DNA from: Syntrophaceae bacterium UBA1163
Lineage (GTDB): Bacteria; Desulfobacterota; BSN033; UBA1163
Length of the DNA: 64,000 nucleotides
Reading direction: 5' to 3'
NCBI GenBank assembly: GCA_002311635.1
Contig: DBZJ01000009.1
Coordinates: forward strand, 232-64,231
Both the position numbers and the translations under genes were made by a program. The notes under the pieces are model-generated. The model was not told where the DNA came from, did no database searches, and saw only the letters and a list, made by a program, of their open reading frames with translations. How positions within the stretch are numbered: position 1 is the stretch's first letter; each line of letters starts with the position of its first letter. Shown one piece after another: positions 9,065-17,823 of this stretch.

Positions 9065-9562
9065 ATGGAAAAATACATTCAATTGGCAAAAGAGCTCCAT
9101 ATGATCGACGCGACGATTATCTCGCCAAAGCAGATCTTTTTTGACATCCGGACAATCCTGAAATGTCGATGGGGATGCGAATATTCTCTTCAGGAAAATA
9201 TGAAATGCAACTTCAGAGATACGATCTATCAGGAACGAGTGGAGATGGTCAAAAGATATCGTCGTATTCTGCTTGTCCATTCGCATGATGAGAGGGCGAT
9301 CAGTGAAGCGGTCCTTAACATCGAAAAAGCGGCCTTCCTGGATGGTTACTATTTTGCCTTCGCAATCAGGGCATGTCATTTATGCGAGAGGTGTGCCGTT
9401 AAGCAAGGTAATCCCTGCCCTACCCCGGATAAGGTGAGACCTTGCGATTCAATCTTCGGTATCAATGTATATAAGACCGTTAGGAACTTGGGATTGCCGT
9501 GTGAGGTTCTCAAAACGAAAGACGATGTTCAAAATCGTTATGGTTTTGTGTTAATTGATTAA
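9065..9562 (+). CDS. DUF2284 cysteine-rich metal-binding protein
   Basis: A 165-residue protein with many cysteines in the pattern of the DUF2284 family: CRWGCEYS and MKCNF in the first half, then CHLCERC and NPCPTPDKVRPC near 102-125. These cysteines probably bind an Fe-S cluster or other metal; the family is common in anaerobes and often lies near corrinoid proteins. No partner gene is adjacent here, since the neighbours are hpnB (divergent) and gspB (convergent). A strong ribosome site precedes the ATG. Function unknown. Confidence 0.78.
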   Translation: MEKYIQLAKELHMIDATIISPKQIFFDIRTILKCRWGCEYSLQENMKCNFRDTIYQERVEMVKRYRRILLVHSHDERAISEAVLNIEKAAFLDGYYFAFAIRACHLCERCAVKQGNPCPTPDKVRPCDSIFGINVYKTVRNLGLPCEVLKTKDDVQNRYGFVLID

Positions 9563-9599
9563 AGAGAATTCACTTTGAATAAGAGGGGGAGATTGCCAC

Positions 9600-10262
9600 T
9601 TACTTCGATATGGGGACTTCAAAATACTGACCGTTGTGCGAGAAGCGTACGCTGGTCGGATTGATCTCCTCCACTTTCACGCCTTCTACTAAGGACCCCT
9701 CGGTAGAAATCATGCCGTTGATCATGGCGAAGCGCTTGGAGGGGTCTTCATACCAGACGATCGCCGATATCGCAAGCGAAGGTGGGGCTGCCGAAGGTCC
9801 TGTTTGAGCGTGTTCCAAGGCTTTCTTTGCGCTTCCATGGGTGGTGTCAGTGTCTTCCGAAATGACATTCCGTTCTGCTTTTTTCTCGCCGGAAGAGCTC
9901 TCTGTGGGTTTGCTTACGACAGGGCTCTTGATCTTCTGAGGTAACCGGCTTATGTCGTCTTGGGCCTTGCTGACCGGTTCACGGGAAACCGGGGCCGCTG
10001 CAGGCTCCTCAATCGGTGCAGGATGACTCGCGGACACGGCTGGCGATGGCTTCGGCGGGGACCCGGGCTCCGACATCAGGACATAGGTGATGGCAGCAGC
10101 AGCTACAGCCGTCAAAGAAACCGCGGTAGCAGACAGAGCGATTTTTTTCCGGCCGCGCGACTGGTCGGGCCTGAGCATTTCCACCGCGATATTGGCTGCT
10201 CCGCCGCGGCGGGATGACTTTTCGCGATCCAGCCTTCTTAAGGCATCCAGTATCACGCTCAT
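9600..10262 (-). CDS. gspB: GspB-like general secretion / ExeB-type protein
   Basis: A 220-residue protein with a short cytoplasmic head (MSVILDALRRLDREKSSRRG), one transmembrane helix at about 42-64, a long proline/serine-rich periplasmic linker (70-150), and a C-terminal GspB domain (LAISAIVWYEDPSKRFAMIN to the end). GspB/ExeB works with the ATPase GspA/ExeA to insert the type II secretin into the outer membrane through peptidoglycan. Its start overlaps the stop of the exeA-like gene by four bases, so the pair is coupled. The head motif SxILDALRR also begins the TPR protein at 47745, suggesting a shared docking function. Confidence 0.8.
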   Translation of the reverse strand: MSVILDALRRLDREKSSRRGGAANIAVEMLRPDQSRGRKKIALSATAVSLTAVAAAAITYVLMSEPGSPPKPSPAVSASHPAPIEEPAAAPVSREPVSKAQDDISRLPQKIKSPVVSKPTESSSGEKKAERNVISEDTDTTHGSAKKALEHAQTGPSAAPPSLAISAIVWYEDPSKRFAMINGMISTEGSLVEGVKVEEINPTSVRFSHNGQYFEVPISK

Positions 10263-11899
10263 TTTCGCCCCACCGTGAGTTTCGGAACTTTAAAATGGTC
10301 CACGGAACCATACAAAAGCATCAGTGTTTGACCGCCGACGATACCATCGTGTTCGATTCCCTTTGACGACTGGAACCCCTTGACGGCCGAAAGAGTCTCG
10401 CCGTCATAAGCGCCGGTCACAGGTTTGCCGTAGGCCCCTGCCTCTCTGAGGAGGCCCTGAAGCTGTTTGATCTGGGATCCATTTGCCCCCGGCGCCGTCG
10501 TCCTTAAAAGGTTCAAGGGGTCTTTCCAAAGGAGGAAGCCCTGGCCGGACCAGTACTTTTCAAGCTCCCCGAATGAAAGGGACTTCCTCCCCGCAATCGG
10601 CGGATTGATAAGGAGTCGTTCGTTCTCTATGCCTACCAGCGAAACAAAGCGTTTTTCTTGTATGCCCGGCACGGTCAGTTCGAGTACTGCCGGATAATCG
10701 ATGCGAAGTAAGGCGCCCAGGTTTCCGGAAAATCTGTACAGACGAAGTCCCCGGTCCGAAGCCGCACGCTCTATTCCGCTGAACTGGCTCGAATCGCCGT
10801 CTTCGGAGAAGGGTGGAACATTCCAGGAGCCGGCCAGAATATTAAAGGCCCTCCGGGCGCTTTCCGTTTGCGTGACCTTCCCGAGCTCAACAGCCATGAC
10901 GCGAGAAAGTTCTTCACCGGTTGGGACCGGATCTTTATTCGTCAGTTCTCCTGTCGCCTTGATGCGATGGGAGGCATCGAACGGGGCCGTAAAATCATAC
11001 GGTTTAAAATAGATGCCCGCCGCGAAGAGGGCCGCAAGCAATCCAAACGTCGGGATCAGAATAAGACGTCGTCTTCGGGTATAAGACGCCGTATTCCTTT
11101 TCATGTCTCTTATCCCTGTCGCAGCAATGCGGGAGTCTATCGTTGCCGTGTCCCTTGCGTAGCCGGCCAGGAGCGCCCTGTCGCAGGCCGCATTGACCAG
11201 TCTCGGAAGCCCCCCTGAATACCTATATATTCGCTTCAATGCCCTCCCGGAGAAGAGAACTCCACCCCTTCCTCCTGCCACCTCGAGCCGGTGGTTGATG
11301 TAATGGACAGTGTCTTGAAAATCCATGGCCTGCAGATGATATCGCACATTAATCCGCTGGCTCAGTTGCCTCATCTCGTTTCTCTTTAGAATCTGAACGA
11401 ACTCCGGCTGCCCCGACAGGATAATCTGTATCAGCTTTTCCCTGTCTGTCTCCAGGTTCGAGATCAGCCGGATCTGTTCGAGCACCGGTGCTTCCAAATC
11501 TTGTGCCTCGTCGATGACCAGGACGACCGTGCGTCCCTCGGCGTTCTGCTGGAGAAGAAACACATTGAGGGAATCCAGGAAGCTCGTGTGATTGGGGGTG
11601 TTTGCCGAGATACCGAATTCGCGGTTGATATTCTGAAGAAGCACCTCTGGTGAAACGCAGGGATTGAAGATCAAGGCTGTACGGTGATGATCCGCGTCCA
11701 GCTGGCTGAGGAGTGCACGTAAGACTGTTGTTTTCCCGGTTCCCACCTCTCCTGTCAGGGCAATGAATCCCACGCGATGGTTGACACCGTACAGAAGGTG
11801 GGCAAACGCCTCTTTGTGCGTCTTACTCAGAAAGACAAAACGGGGGTCAGGAGTCAGGCTGAAAGGCTTTTCCCGGAAGCCATAAAAGTTGAGATACAT
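10259..11899 (-). CDS. gspA: ExeA/GspA-like AAA ATPase with C-terminal peptidoglycan-binding domain
   Basis: A 546-residue protein. The N-terminal 270 residues form an AAA/ExeA ATPase with Walker A GEVGTGKTT (51-59), Walker B VVLVIDEAQD (about 125-134) and the family opener MYLNFYGFREKPFSLTPDP. One transmembrane helix lies at about 278-296. The periplasmic part contains a papain-like C39-type stretch and ends in a peptidoglycan_binding_1 repeat (about 470-530, GAYDGETLSAVKGFQSSKGI). In ExeA this domain binds the cell wall so that the secretin can assemble. It is coupled to the gspB-like gene. A second, shorter paralogue is at 46639-47748 in the pilus operon. Confidence 0.85.
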   Translation of the reverse strand: MYLNFYGFREKPFSLTPDPRFVFLSKTHKEAFAHLLYGVNHRVGFIALTGEVGTGKTTVLRALLSQLDADHHRTALIFNPCVSPEVLLQNINREFGISANTPNHTSFLDSLNVFLLQQNAEGRTVVLVIDEAQDLEAPVLEQIRLISNLETDREKLIQIILSGQPEFVQILKRNEMRQLSQRINVRYHLQAMDFQDTVHYINHRLEVAGGRGGVLFSGRALKRIYRYSGGLPRLVNAACDRALLAGYARDTATIDSRIAATGIRDMKRNTASYTRRRRLILIPTFGLLAALFAAGIYFKPYDFTAPFDASHRIKATGELTNKDPVPTGEELSRVMAVELGKVTQTESARRAFNILAGSWNVPPFSEDGDSSQFSGIERAASDRGLRLYRFSGNLGALLRIDYPAVLELTVPGIQEKRFVSLVGIENERLLINPPIAGRKSLSFGELEKYWSGQGFLLWKDPLNLLRTTAPGANGSQIKQLQGLLREAGAYGKPVTGAYDGETLSAVKGFQSSKGIEHDGIVGGQTLMLLYGSVDHFKVPKLTVGRK

Positions 11900-12132
11900 C
11901 AGAGGACACTCCTTAATACTTCCACATCATTGGCCAGTCATTCTGCCCTGTGAACGCCTCCATCCGTAGAATAGCAGATTCCATGACGAATGTAAAATAC
12001 TCCTCGCTTATCTGGAGAGGCTATTCATAATTTTTCCTTTTTATCATGTCAACAGAAACCTTCCTTTTTCAATCCCCCGATTCTGTTTTTACCGATTGTT
12101 TGAAGGCGATGGATGTGCTAAATTAGAATTCC

Positions 12133-13476
12133 ATGAAAAAGACCTTTCCCATTCATGGGATTTTTGGAATCATTCTTCTTCTTCTCTCCGAAATCTTCCT
12201 CTTCGAAAAGCTCGATCCGTTCTACAGCTGGTTTTATTCCTTTGCCTGGTGGTCCTACATCCTCATCGTTGATGCAGCCATTTACCGATTGAAAGGGAAC
12301 TCCCTCATCCTCAATCGTACCAAAGAATTCTTCTTGATGATCCCCTGGTCGATCTTCATCTGGTTGATCTTTGAAGCGGCCAACCTCTCATTAAAGGATT
12401 GGTATTATATCAACCTTCCCCACTTCGTGGTGGAGAGATGGTGTGGTTATGCCATTGCCTATGGGACGGTTCTTCCTGGGTTGTTCGAGACGACGGAATT
12501 GTTGGAATCTTTAGGTTTGTTTAAAAAATCTAATATCAAAAAGACGGAGATCTCCGGCGGAGGCCACTCTGTTCTCGTTCTCCTGGGAGCCCTTTGCCTT
12601 CTGTCTTCTCTGCTCGTCTCTGAATACTTCTTTCCCCTCATCTGGGTAGGATTCATCTTTCTCTTAGAACCTTTGAATTACCGGTTTGGCGGAAAATCTC
12701 TGCTAAGGGACCTCGAAGAAGGAAGTCCACGGAAAATCTACCTCCTGCTCGTCGCCGGGTTGATCTGCGGCTTTCTCTGGGAGTTCTGGAATTTCTGGGC
12801 ACTCTCAAAATGGGTTTACACCGTTCCTTTTTTCGAGAATGGGAAAGGGTTCGAAATGCCATTCCTGGGTTTTCTGGGGTTTCCTCCGTTTGCCGTCCAA
12901 GCTTATGTGATGTATAAGTTCATCTCTCTGTTTCGATCCGGAAGGGGATGGGAAGAATCCGCTTATCGCGTGAATGTGGAGAAAAAGACACGACCGTTGA
13001 CGACGATCCTGACAGCCATCCTGATCACAAGTTTTTCTGTCCTCATCTTCAGGGCCATTGACTCCTATACTGTTGACTCTTATTATCCCAGGCTTGAGGA
13101 TGCTTACTGGATTGAACCTCAATATCGCAGGGAACTCCCAAAAGTCGGAATCAGCAGCCTCGACGATCTCATCTCAAAAACCAGAGGGAAAGACGAGAGG
13201 GATGAGCTGGCACTCCGTCTTCTCATTCCGAAGGAAGTACTCGTCCAATGGGTCGAAGAAGCCCGGTTGGTTCAGTTAAAGGGGCTGGGGGTTGAAAACC
13301 TTCGGTTATTGGAAAGAGTGGGCATTGAATCGACCTTCGCTCTTGCAAGGGAAGATCCGGAAAGTCTTTATCAAAAGCTTGAGCAGGTCACCCAGAAAAA
13401 AGGATCTCCTCGAAAGGCAATGATAAGAATATGGGTGAGAGGAGCAAGGGAAGAAGTTAAGAAGTCGGAGTGGTGA
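12133..13476 (+). CDS. Polytopic membrane protein with C-terminal helix-hairpin-helix (DUF4332-like) domain
   Basis: A 447-residue protein. About nine transmembrane helices occupy residues 5-310, rich in Trp and Phe (DPFYSWFYSFAWWSYILIVDA, LLVAGLICGFLWEFWNFWAL). The last 130 residues are soluble and contain two helix-hairpin-helix-like units (LPKVGISSLDDLI and LKGLGVENLRLLERVGI), as in DUF4332 proteins that resemble DNA-ligase or polymerase HhH modules. An HhH module on a multi-pass membrane protein is unusual and its role is unknown. The gene stands alone between the divergent exeA-like gene and the convergent ABC group. Confidence 0.65.
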   Translation: MKKTFPIHGIFGIILLLLSEIFLFEKLDPFYSWFYSFAWWSYILIVDAAIYRLKGNSLILNRTKEFFLMIPWSIFIWLIFEAANLSLKDWYYINLPHFVVERWCGYAIAYGTVLPGLFETTELLESLGLFKKSNIKKTEISGGGHSVLVLLGALCLLSSLLVSEYFFPLIWVGFIFLLEPLNYRFGGKSLLRDLEEGSPRKIYLLLVAGLICGFLWEFWNFWALSKWVYTVPFFENGKGFEMPFLGFLGFPPFAVQAYVMYKFISLFRSGRGWEESAYRVNVEKKTRPLTTILTAILITSFSVLIFRAIDSYTVDSYYPRLEDAYWIEPQYRRELPKVGISSLDDLISKTRGKDERDELALRLLIPKEVLVQWVEEARLVQLKGLGVENLRLLERVGIESTFALAREDPESLYQKLEQVTQKKGSPRKAMIRIWVRGAREEVKKSEW

Positions 13477-13483
13477 GAGGTAG

Positions 13484-13504
13484 CGTCGGCATTTATTGCC
13501 GACG
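13484..13504. terminator. Hairpin between convergent genes
   Basis: An 8-bp perfect stem (CGTCGGCA/TGCCGACG) around a TTTAT loop lies just after the membrane-protein gene and before the stop of the convergent ABC permease. It may act as a two-way terminator. The same stem-loop plan, with the same TTTAT loop, is found inside the yfhO-like gene near 52712, so it is also a member of a dispersed palindrome family. Confidence 0.5.
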
Positions 13505-13556
13505 AAACTACAATTCACGAGTCACGATTCAACGCTCACGAGATGAAGGGCTGACG

Positions 13557-14360
13557 TTATTCTGACAGCTTAATAAGGACGCCTGTCTTTCTTGCACGGT
13601 GAAGCACGGCTTTGAAAAGAATTGCTTCCGCGACAACGTAAAGGCCCGCTAAGCCGAATCCCCATGCTAACACGTTCTTAAACCCTTCGTTGAATCCATA
13701 AAAGGAACGAAAGTATGCCAAGAAATACGTCAGCGGAATGGCTTGGGCTATCTGCGGAAAGGGGAAGGGGAGGATGAAGACGGGATAATATATCCCGCAG
13801 ATCAAGGAAATCAAACCGCTGAAAGACCAGGCCGCCACATCCGCCATATAACCAAAAAGGAGAACGAGGATGCAGACGCTCATGCCCACGGATGCAGCAG
13901 TAAGGAAAAGGCCCAAGAGAAAGAGAATGAGAGGACCAATGCCCGGTCGCAAAAGATCGAACCCAAAGGCAAGACTGCTGAAAATCGAAAGCAATAAAAA
14001 TACGAAGAAGGATCGAATCACGCCGATTAGCCAGGAACCCAATATGAGCTGAAAGGATTGCACGGGGGCGATGAAAGTATGTTTGAGGGATTTCGACCAG
14101 AGATCATACAGGAGGACATAGGCCACGTCAATCTGACAGACCTGAATCACACTCATGGAGATGACGCCCACTAGGATGAACCCCGTTTTGTTGGGATCCA
14201 GCTCCAGAAAGCTCGTCAAAAGCCCTACGGAAAAGAACCCAACGACAGGCCAGAAAAGGATCTCGAAGATCGTAAAGACATTCCGCTTCGCGATGATCCA
14301 ATTCTTAAACACGAAGGCCCATATCTGGATCAATCTCCGGTGCAAAGTCAATGAAGACAT
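13557..14360 (-). CDS. ABC-2 type transporter permease
   Basis: A 267-residue membrane protein with six predicted helices and the ABC-2 family layout; the C-terminal half includes GLISLICGIYYPVFILPFPF and QAIPLTYFLAYFR. The ATG at 14360 (MSSLTLHRRL) is preferred because it clears the upstream Nudix gene; a longer start would overlap it. It probably pairs with the ATPase at 16577-17548, which has no other permease nearby, to form a drug, lipid or polysaccharide exporter. The two ABC genes are separated by a ThDP enzyme and a Nudix hydrolase, all on one strand. Confidence 0.8.
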   Translation of the reverse strand: MSSLTLHRRLIQIWAFVFKNWIIAKRNVFTIFEILFWPVVGFFSVGLLTSFLELDPNKTGFILVGVISMSVIQVCQIDVAYVLLYDLWSKSLKHTFIAPVQSFQLILGSWLIGVIRSFFVFLLLSIFSSLAFGFDLLRPGIGPLILFLLGLFLTAASVGMSVCILVLLFGYMADVAAWSFSGLISLICGIYYPVFILPFPFPQIAQAIPLTYFLAYFRSFYGFNEGFKNVLAWGFGLAGLYVVAEAILFKAVLHRARKTGVLIKLSE

Positions 14361-14401
14361 GGTCCAAAGTCCAACCAACCGTATTTGAAATTCTGATCGT
14401 T

Positions 14402-14896
14402 CTATCGGCGCCCGCTGCGCCTTTCCAGCCAATCGCGCACAGCATGACCGGTTCCAAACGGCCACGGCTTTAGTTTATCAATGGGGATCGATTTGACTTC
14501 CGCCAATTCATCTCCCAATTTTATCTCCCCGGCTGCAGAGAGGTGATAGGCGATGATCAATTGGTTCCTCTCAAAAAAAGAATAAACCCCCACCAGCTCT
14601 TTGATCTCGGAATTGAGCCCTAATTCTTCTTTCACTTCCCTCTTGACGGCTGTTTCCGGCGTTTCCCCTCTTTCCAAAAATCCTGTGATGAGTCCGAACA
14701 TCTTTCCGGGCCATTCCTTATTCCGCGCAAGAACAACTTGGCCGTCCATTTCGACGATGGCTGCGACGACTGGTATGGGATTATCCCAGAACACGTAACC
14801 GCAGTCACTCGATGCGCAACAAAGAACCTCTTTCCCGTCCATAGTGCTCATCGTCAAACTTTTCCCACACAGCGGACAATACTTGAATTCATCCAT
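14402..14896 (-). CDS. Nudix hydrolase with N-terminal zinc ribbon
   Basis: A 164-residue protein. A zinc ribbon of two cysteine pairs (CPLCGKS at 7-13 and a CCASSDCGY stretch near 27-35) precedes the Nudix fold. The Nudix box is complete: GFLERGETPETAVKREVKEE followed by LGL, fitting GX5EX7REUXEEXGU. This arrangement resembles the C-terminal part of NADH pyrophosphatase NudC, but the protein is shorter, so substrates could be NAD(H), ADP-ribose or another nucleoside diphosphate. It lies 41 bases upstream of the ABC permease and 63 bases downstream of the ThDP enzyme on the same strand. Confidence 0.83.
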   Translation of the reverse strand: MDEFKYCPLCGKSLTMSTMDGKEVLCCASSDCGYVFWDNPIPVVAAIVEMDGQVVLARNKEWPGKMFGLITGFLERGETPETAVKREVKEELGLNSEIKELVGVYSFFERNQLIIAYHLSAAGEIKLGDELAEVKSIPIDKLKPWPFGTGHAVRDWLERRSGRR

Positions 14897-14959
14897 AACA
14901 TCCCCATTCTCAAAAAAGTGGACTTCGCAAAACTCGCGTCGTATGTGTCTAAGGAATGC

Positions 14960-16513
14960 TTACGGCAATACCATCTCAATGAGATGAGGCCCCGGCTCGG
15001 TAAATGCATTGCTCAGTTCCTGGGCGAGGTCTTCTGCAGTGCTGACAGTAACCCCCGGAATTCCAAACCCTTGAGCAATTCTTGCCCAATTGATCGGGGG
15101 CTTCGTTAGTTCTGTCAGGGCTTGAGCATTCGGGCCAGGCGATGTGTTGCCCGCATGGACCAATTCCACCTGAAGGATGCGGTAGCTCCGGTTGGAGCAA
15201 ATCAAGGTGGTCACGTTTAATCCTTCACGGGCCTGCGTCCACAGGGCCTGCACTGTGTACATCGCACTTCCATCCGCCTCCAGGTTGATCACCGGCCGAT
15301 CGGGACAAGCGATGGCAGCACCCGTCGCACAGGGAATGCCCAGCCCGAGCGCCCCGCCCGTCAAGGTCATGAAGCTGTAGGCCGGCAGCCACGGAGGCGG
15401 AGCAAAATAGAGATACCCCGATGTGGCGGATTCATCGATAATGACCGCGTTTTCCGGCTGCATTGCCGCCAAAGTAAGACAAGCCTTTTCGGCCGTAAGC
15501 TTACCATCTGGTATTGCTTGCCGCTCTTGTCCCGCAAGGAGATTGTCGCCAATGGGAAGATGTGAAGGTGCGCCCAACGCGTCGGCAAGGTTTTCAAGAG
15601 CACCCACGACATTCTGCCGATCCGTACAAAGTGTCATTCTCTCTTGCTCATCAGTCAAAATTCGACTCCTAAAGCCGGGATACCCAAAGAAGGCAACCGG
15701 TTCCGGGGCTCCCGCGAATAGTACTACCTGGTATCGCGAAATCACGGCTGTCGCCTGCCCTGGAAAATATGGAAGCCGCTCCACGATGGGCAGCCCCGCG
15801 CCACGCTCCATGTATCCGGGAAATGTTTGAGTAAGGAGATCGCATCCTATCGCCTTCTGAATACGGACCGCTGCATCCAGACCAGGCCTTCGCAGCGCCC
15901 TCCCTCCGAGCATAAGTGCCACTTTGCGAGAGCCACGTAACCGAGAGGCAATCGCCTTAATGGCATGGGAGTCAAGAGAATCAAATGGTCCGTCAGATGT
16001 CTTCACATTAGAGGAGCCACATTCGGCCAGTTGATAATCGTGAGGCACGATCAGCGTTGCCACCTGACCCAGCCGAGTGGCCGTAATCGCCTCCAAGACA
16101 TCCGCCCCAATCTCGGGAGCAGATTTGCTGGTTCGCCACCACCCTGAGACCGTCCTGGCAAGGCTCTCAATATCCATGGCGAGCGGCGGGTCCGCATCCC
16201 GGTGCCACGTGGCATGCTCGCCGACCACGGTCAGCACCGGCGATTTGGCACGCCGTGCGTTATGCAGGTTCGATATGCCGTTGGCGAGACCAGGACCCAG
16301 ATGGAGCAGCACCATTGCCGGTTTATCCAGCATCCGTCCGTAACCGTCCGCAGCGCCGGTACAGACGCCCTCGAAGAGCCCCAGGAAAGCCTTGATGCCC
16401 GACGTTTTGTCGAGCGATGTAACAATCGGCAATTCAGTCGTTCCGGCGTTTGCAAAGCAAACCTCCACACCCGCTTCGATCGCAGTCTTTATAAGAAGCT
16501 CAGCACCGTTCAT
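14960..16513 (-). CDS. Thiamine-diphosphate-dependent enzyme, acetolactate synthase / benzoylformate decarboxylase-like
   Basis: A 517-residue protein with the three-domain ThDP fold: N-terminal PYR domain (MNGAELLIKTAIEAGVEVCF; catalytic glutamate in FLGLFEGVCTGAADGYGR), central domain, and C-terminal PP domain. The PP ThDP motif reads EADGSAMYTVQALW with the partner Asn in LICSNRSY, so the usual GDG is ADG. It is close to the IlvB/MdlC-like proteins often annotated as acetolactate synthase large subunit without a small subunit. True substrate is unknown. The ATG at 16513 has a GGAGGAG ribosome site; an earlier in-frame start is not needed. A palindromic C-rich repeat lies just upstream. Confidence 0.8.
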   Translation of the reverse strand: MNGAELLIKTAIEAGVEVCFANAGTTELPIVTSLDKTSGIKAFLGLFEGVCTGAADGYGRMLDKPAMVLLHLGPGLANGISNLHNARRAKSPVLTVVGEHATWHRDADPPLAMDIESLARTVSGWWRTSKSAPEIGADVLEAITATRLGQVATLIVPHDYQLAECGSSNVKTSDGPFDSLDSHAIKAIASRLRGSRKVALMLGGRALRRPGLDAAVRIQKAIGCDLLTQTFPGYMERGAGLPIVERLPYFPGQATAVISRYQVVLFAGAPEPVAFFGYPGFRSRILTDEQERMTLCTDRQNVVGALENLADALGAPSHLPIGDNLLAGQERQAIPDGKLTAEKACLTLAAMQPENAVIIDESATSGYLYFAPPPWLPAYSFMTLTGGALGLGIPCATGAAIACPDRPVINLEADGSAMYTVQALWTQAREGLNVTTLICSNRSYRILQVELVHAGNTSPGPNAQALTELTKPPINWARIAQGFGIPGVTVSTAEDLAQELSNAFTEPGPHLIEMVLP

Positions 16514-16519
16514 GATTAA

Positions 16520-16576
16520 TCTCCTCCCCCTCACCGCCTCCCTCTCCCCAGCGGGGCGAGGGGAAGGGTGAGGGCT
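16520..16576. repeat. C-rich/G-rich palindromic repeat (CTCTCCC...GGGGAGGG type)
   Basis: An imperfect palindrome of pyrimidine-rich then purine-rich sequence (ctccctctcccc, agcg, then ggggcgaggggaag) fills the space between the ABC ATPase and the ThDP enzyme. Related elements occur at 25706, 28361, 39437, 40059, 43425 and 44660, several of them inside genes. Here it also supplies the purine run used as the ribosome site of the ThDP gene. Confidence 0.6.
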
Positions 16577-17548
16577 TCATCGCCGATCGGGATCAGGGTT
16601 TTCTTCACCCTTTGCAAACTCAATGAAGACATCCTCCAAATCGGTTTGTCCTAAGGTGACCTTTTTGATCTCGACACCGCTCTGGGAAAGCAAGGCAATC
16701 AGGCTTCCCATTCTTCTTTCCCCATCATCTACTACGATCTCACATAGGGAGTTGGAAATCGTAAAATTAATCACACCGTCAGCACGGAGCAATTCGTCTT
16801 CTTGGATCCTCCCTTTAAATTCAACCTTTAACCGATCGCCGATCCGAACCATTCGTTTTAGGGCCTCCGAAGTTCCAATGGTAACGATCCTCCCTTCTTT
16901 CAGGAAGGCGATGCGACCGCAGAGATTTTCTGCCTCCTTCATATTATGAGTGGTGAGAAGGATGGTTATCCCCTTTTGCCTATGAATTGAGAGAATCTCT
17001 TCTCGAATTCGTATGGAGACATCGGGGTCGAGGCCCACCGTGGGTTCATCAAGGAAGAGAACTTCCGGATCGTTAATAAGGGATTTCGCAAGGGAGAGTC
17101 GCTGTTTGATCCCGGTGGACAGTTCGTCAAAAGGGATATTTTGGTATTCCCTCAGGTTGAAAAGATTGATCAAAGTGTCAACCTTTGTCTCACGCTCTCT
17201 CCCTGTGAGGCCGTAGAGCATGCCGTAGTAGTGAAGGTTTTCCTTTACGGTCAAACTCCATAAGAAATTGGCATTTCCGCTTACTATGTTCACCCTCTTC
17301 CTGATTTCATGTTCATCGTGGAGTCCGTCCATACCGAGGATTTGAACCTTGCCGCGGTCAGGGAGGAGTAAAGTGCAGAGAATCGACAATAGAGTGGTCT
17401 TACCAGCACCATTGGGACCCAGGATACCAAAGATCTCCCTTTCTTCGATCCGAAGGTCGACCCCTTTCAGGGCTTCCTTCTCCCGCTTCTTCCACCAGCC
17501 TGACCGGAAGGTCTTGAATATTCCCTCTGCTTCAATCGCTAACGCCAT
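16577..17548 (-). CDS. ABC transporter ATP-binding protein (ABC-2 exporter, NodI/DrrA-like)
   Basis: A 323-residue ATPase with Walker A GPNGAGKTT (about 44-52), Q-loop region, signature LSTGIKQRLSLAKSL, Walker B VLFLDEPTVGLDP and the H-loop in LLTTHNMKE. A C-terminal extension of about 90 residues ends in TDLEDVFIEFAKGEE, typical of the DrrA/NodI branch that drives ABC-2 exporters. The matching permease is probably the gene at 13557-14360. It is the first gene of the minus-strand group. Confidence 0.87.
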   Translation of the reverse strand: MALAIEAEGIFKTFRSGWWKKREKEALKGVDLRIEEREIFGILGPNGAGKTTLLSILCTLLLPDRGKVQILGMDGLHDEHEIRKRVNIVSGNANFLWSLTVKENLHYYGMLYGLTGRERETKVDTLINLFNLREYQNIPFDELSTGIKQRLSLAKSLINDPEVLFLDEPTVGLDPDVSIRIREEILSIHRQKGITILLTTHNMKEAENLCGRIAFLKEGRIVTIGTSEALKRMVRIGDRLKVEFKGRIQEDELLRADGVINFTISNSLCEIVVDDGERRMGSLIALLSQSGVEIKKVTLGQTDLEDVFIEFAKGEENPDPDRR

Positions 17549-17823
17549 TATACGTGTCCGTGATTCGTGACTGGTGTCCGTGGAATCTTACTTCGGGTTC
17601 TCACTCCGCAATCCGCACTCTAAATTCCGCAATTTTAAAAGTATATTATGGATTTAGTGATTTGCCAAGGGGTTTTCAGATGCGGTTTTAATAAAATTGA
17701 AGACAACTGAAAGGAAATAAACACAGGGTGGCTAAAAAAACGATTTCTTTTTCTTTGAAGCTTGCCGAATAGCCGCGATGATCCATTCTTTCAAGAATGA
17801 CTTTCAGTATTAGTCGTCCCTCC

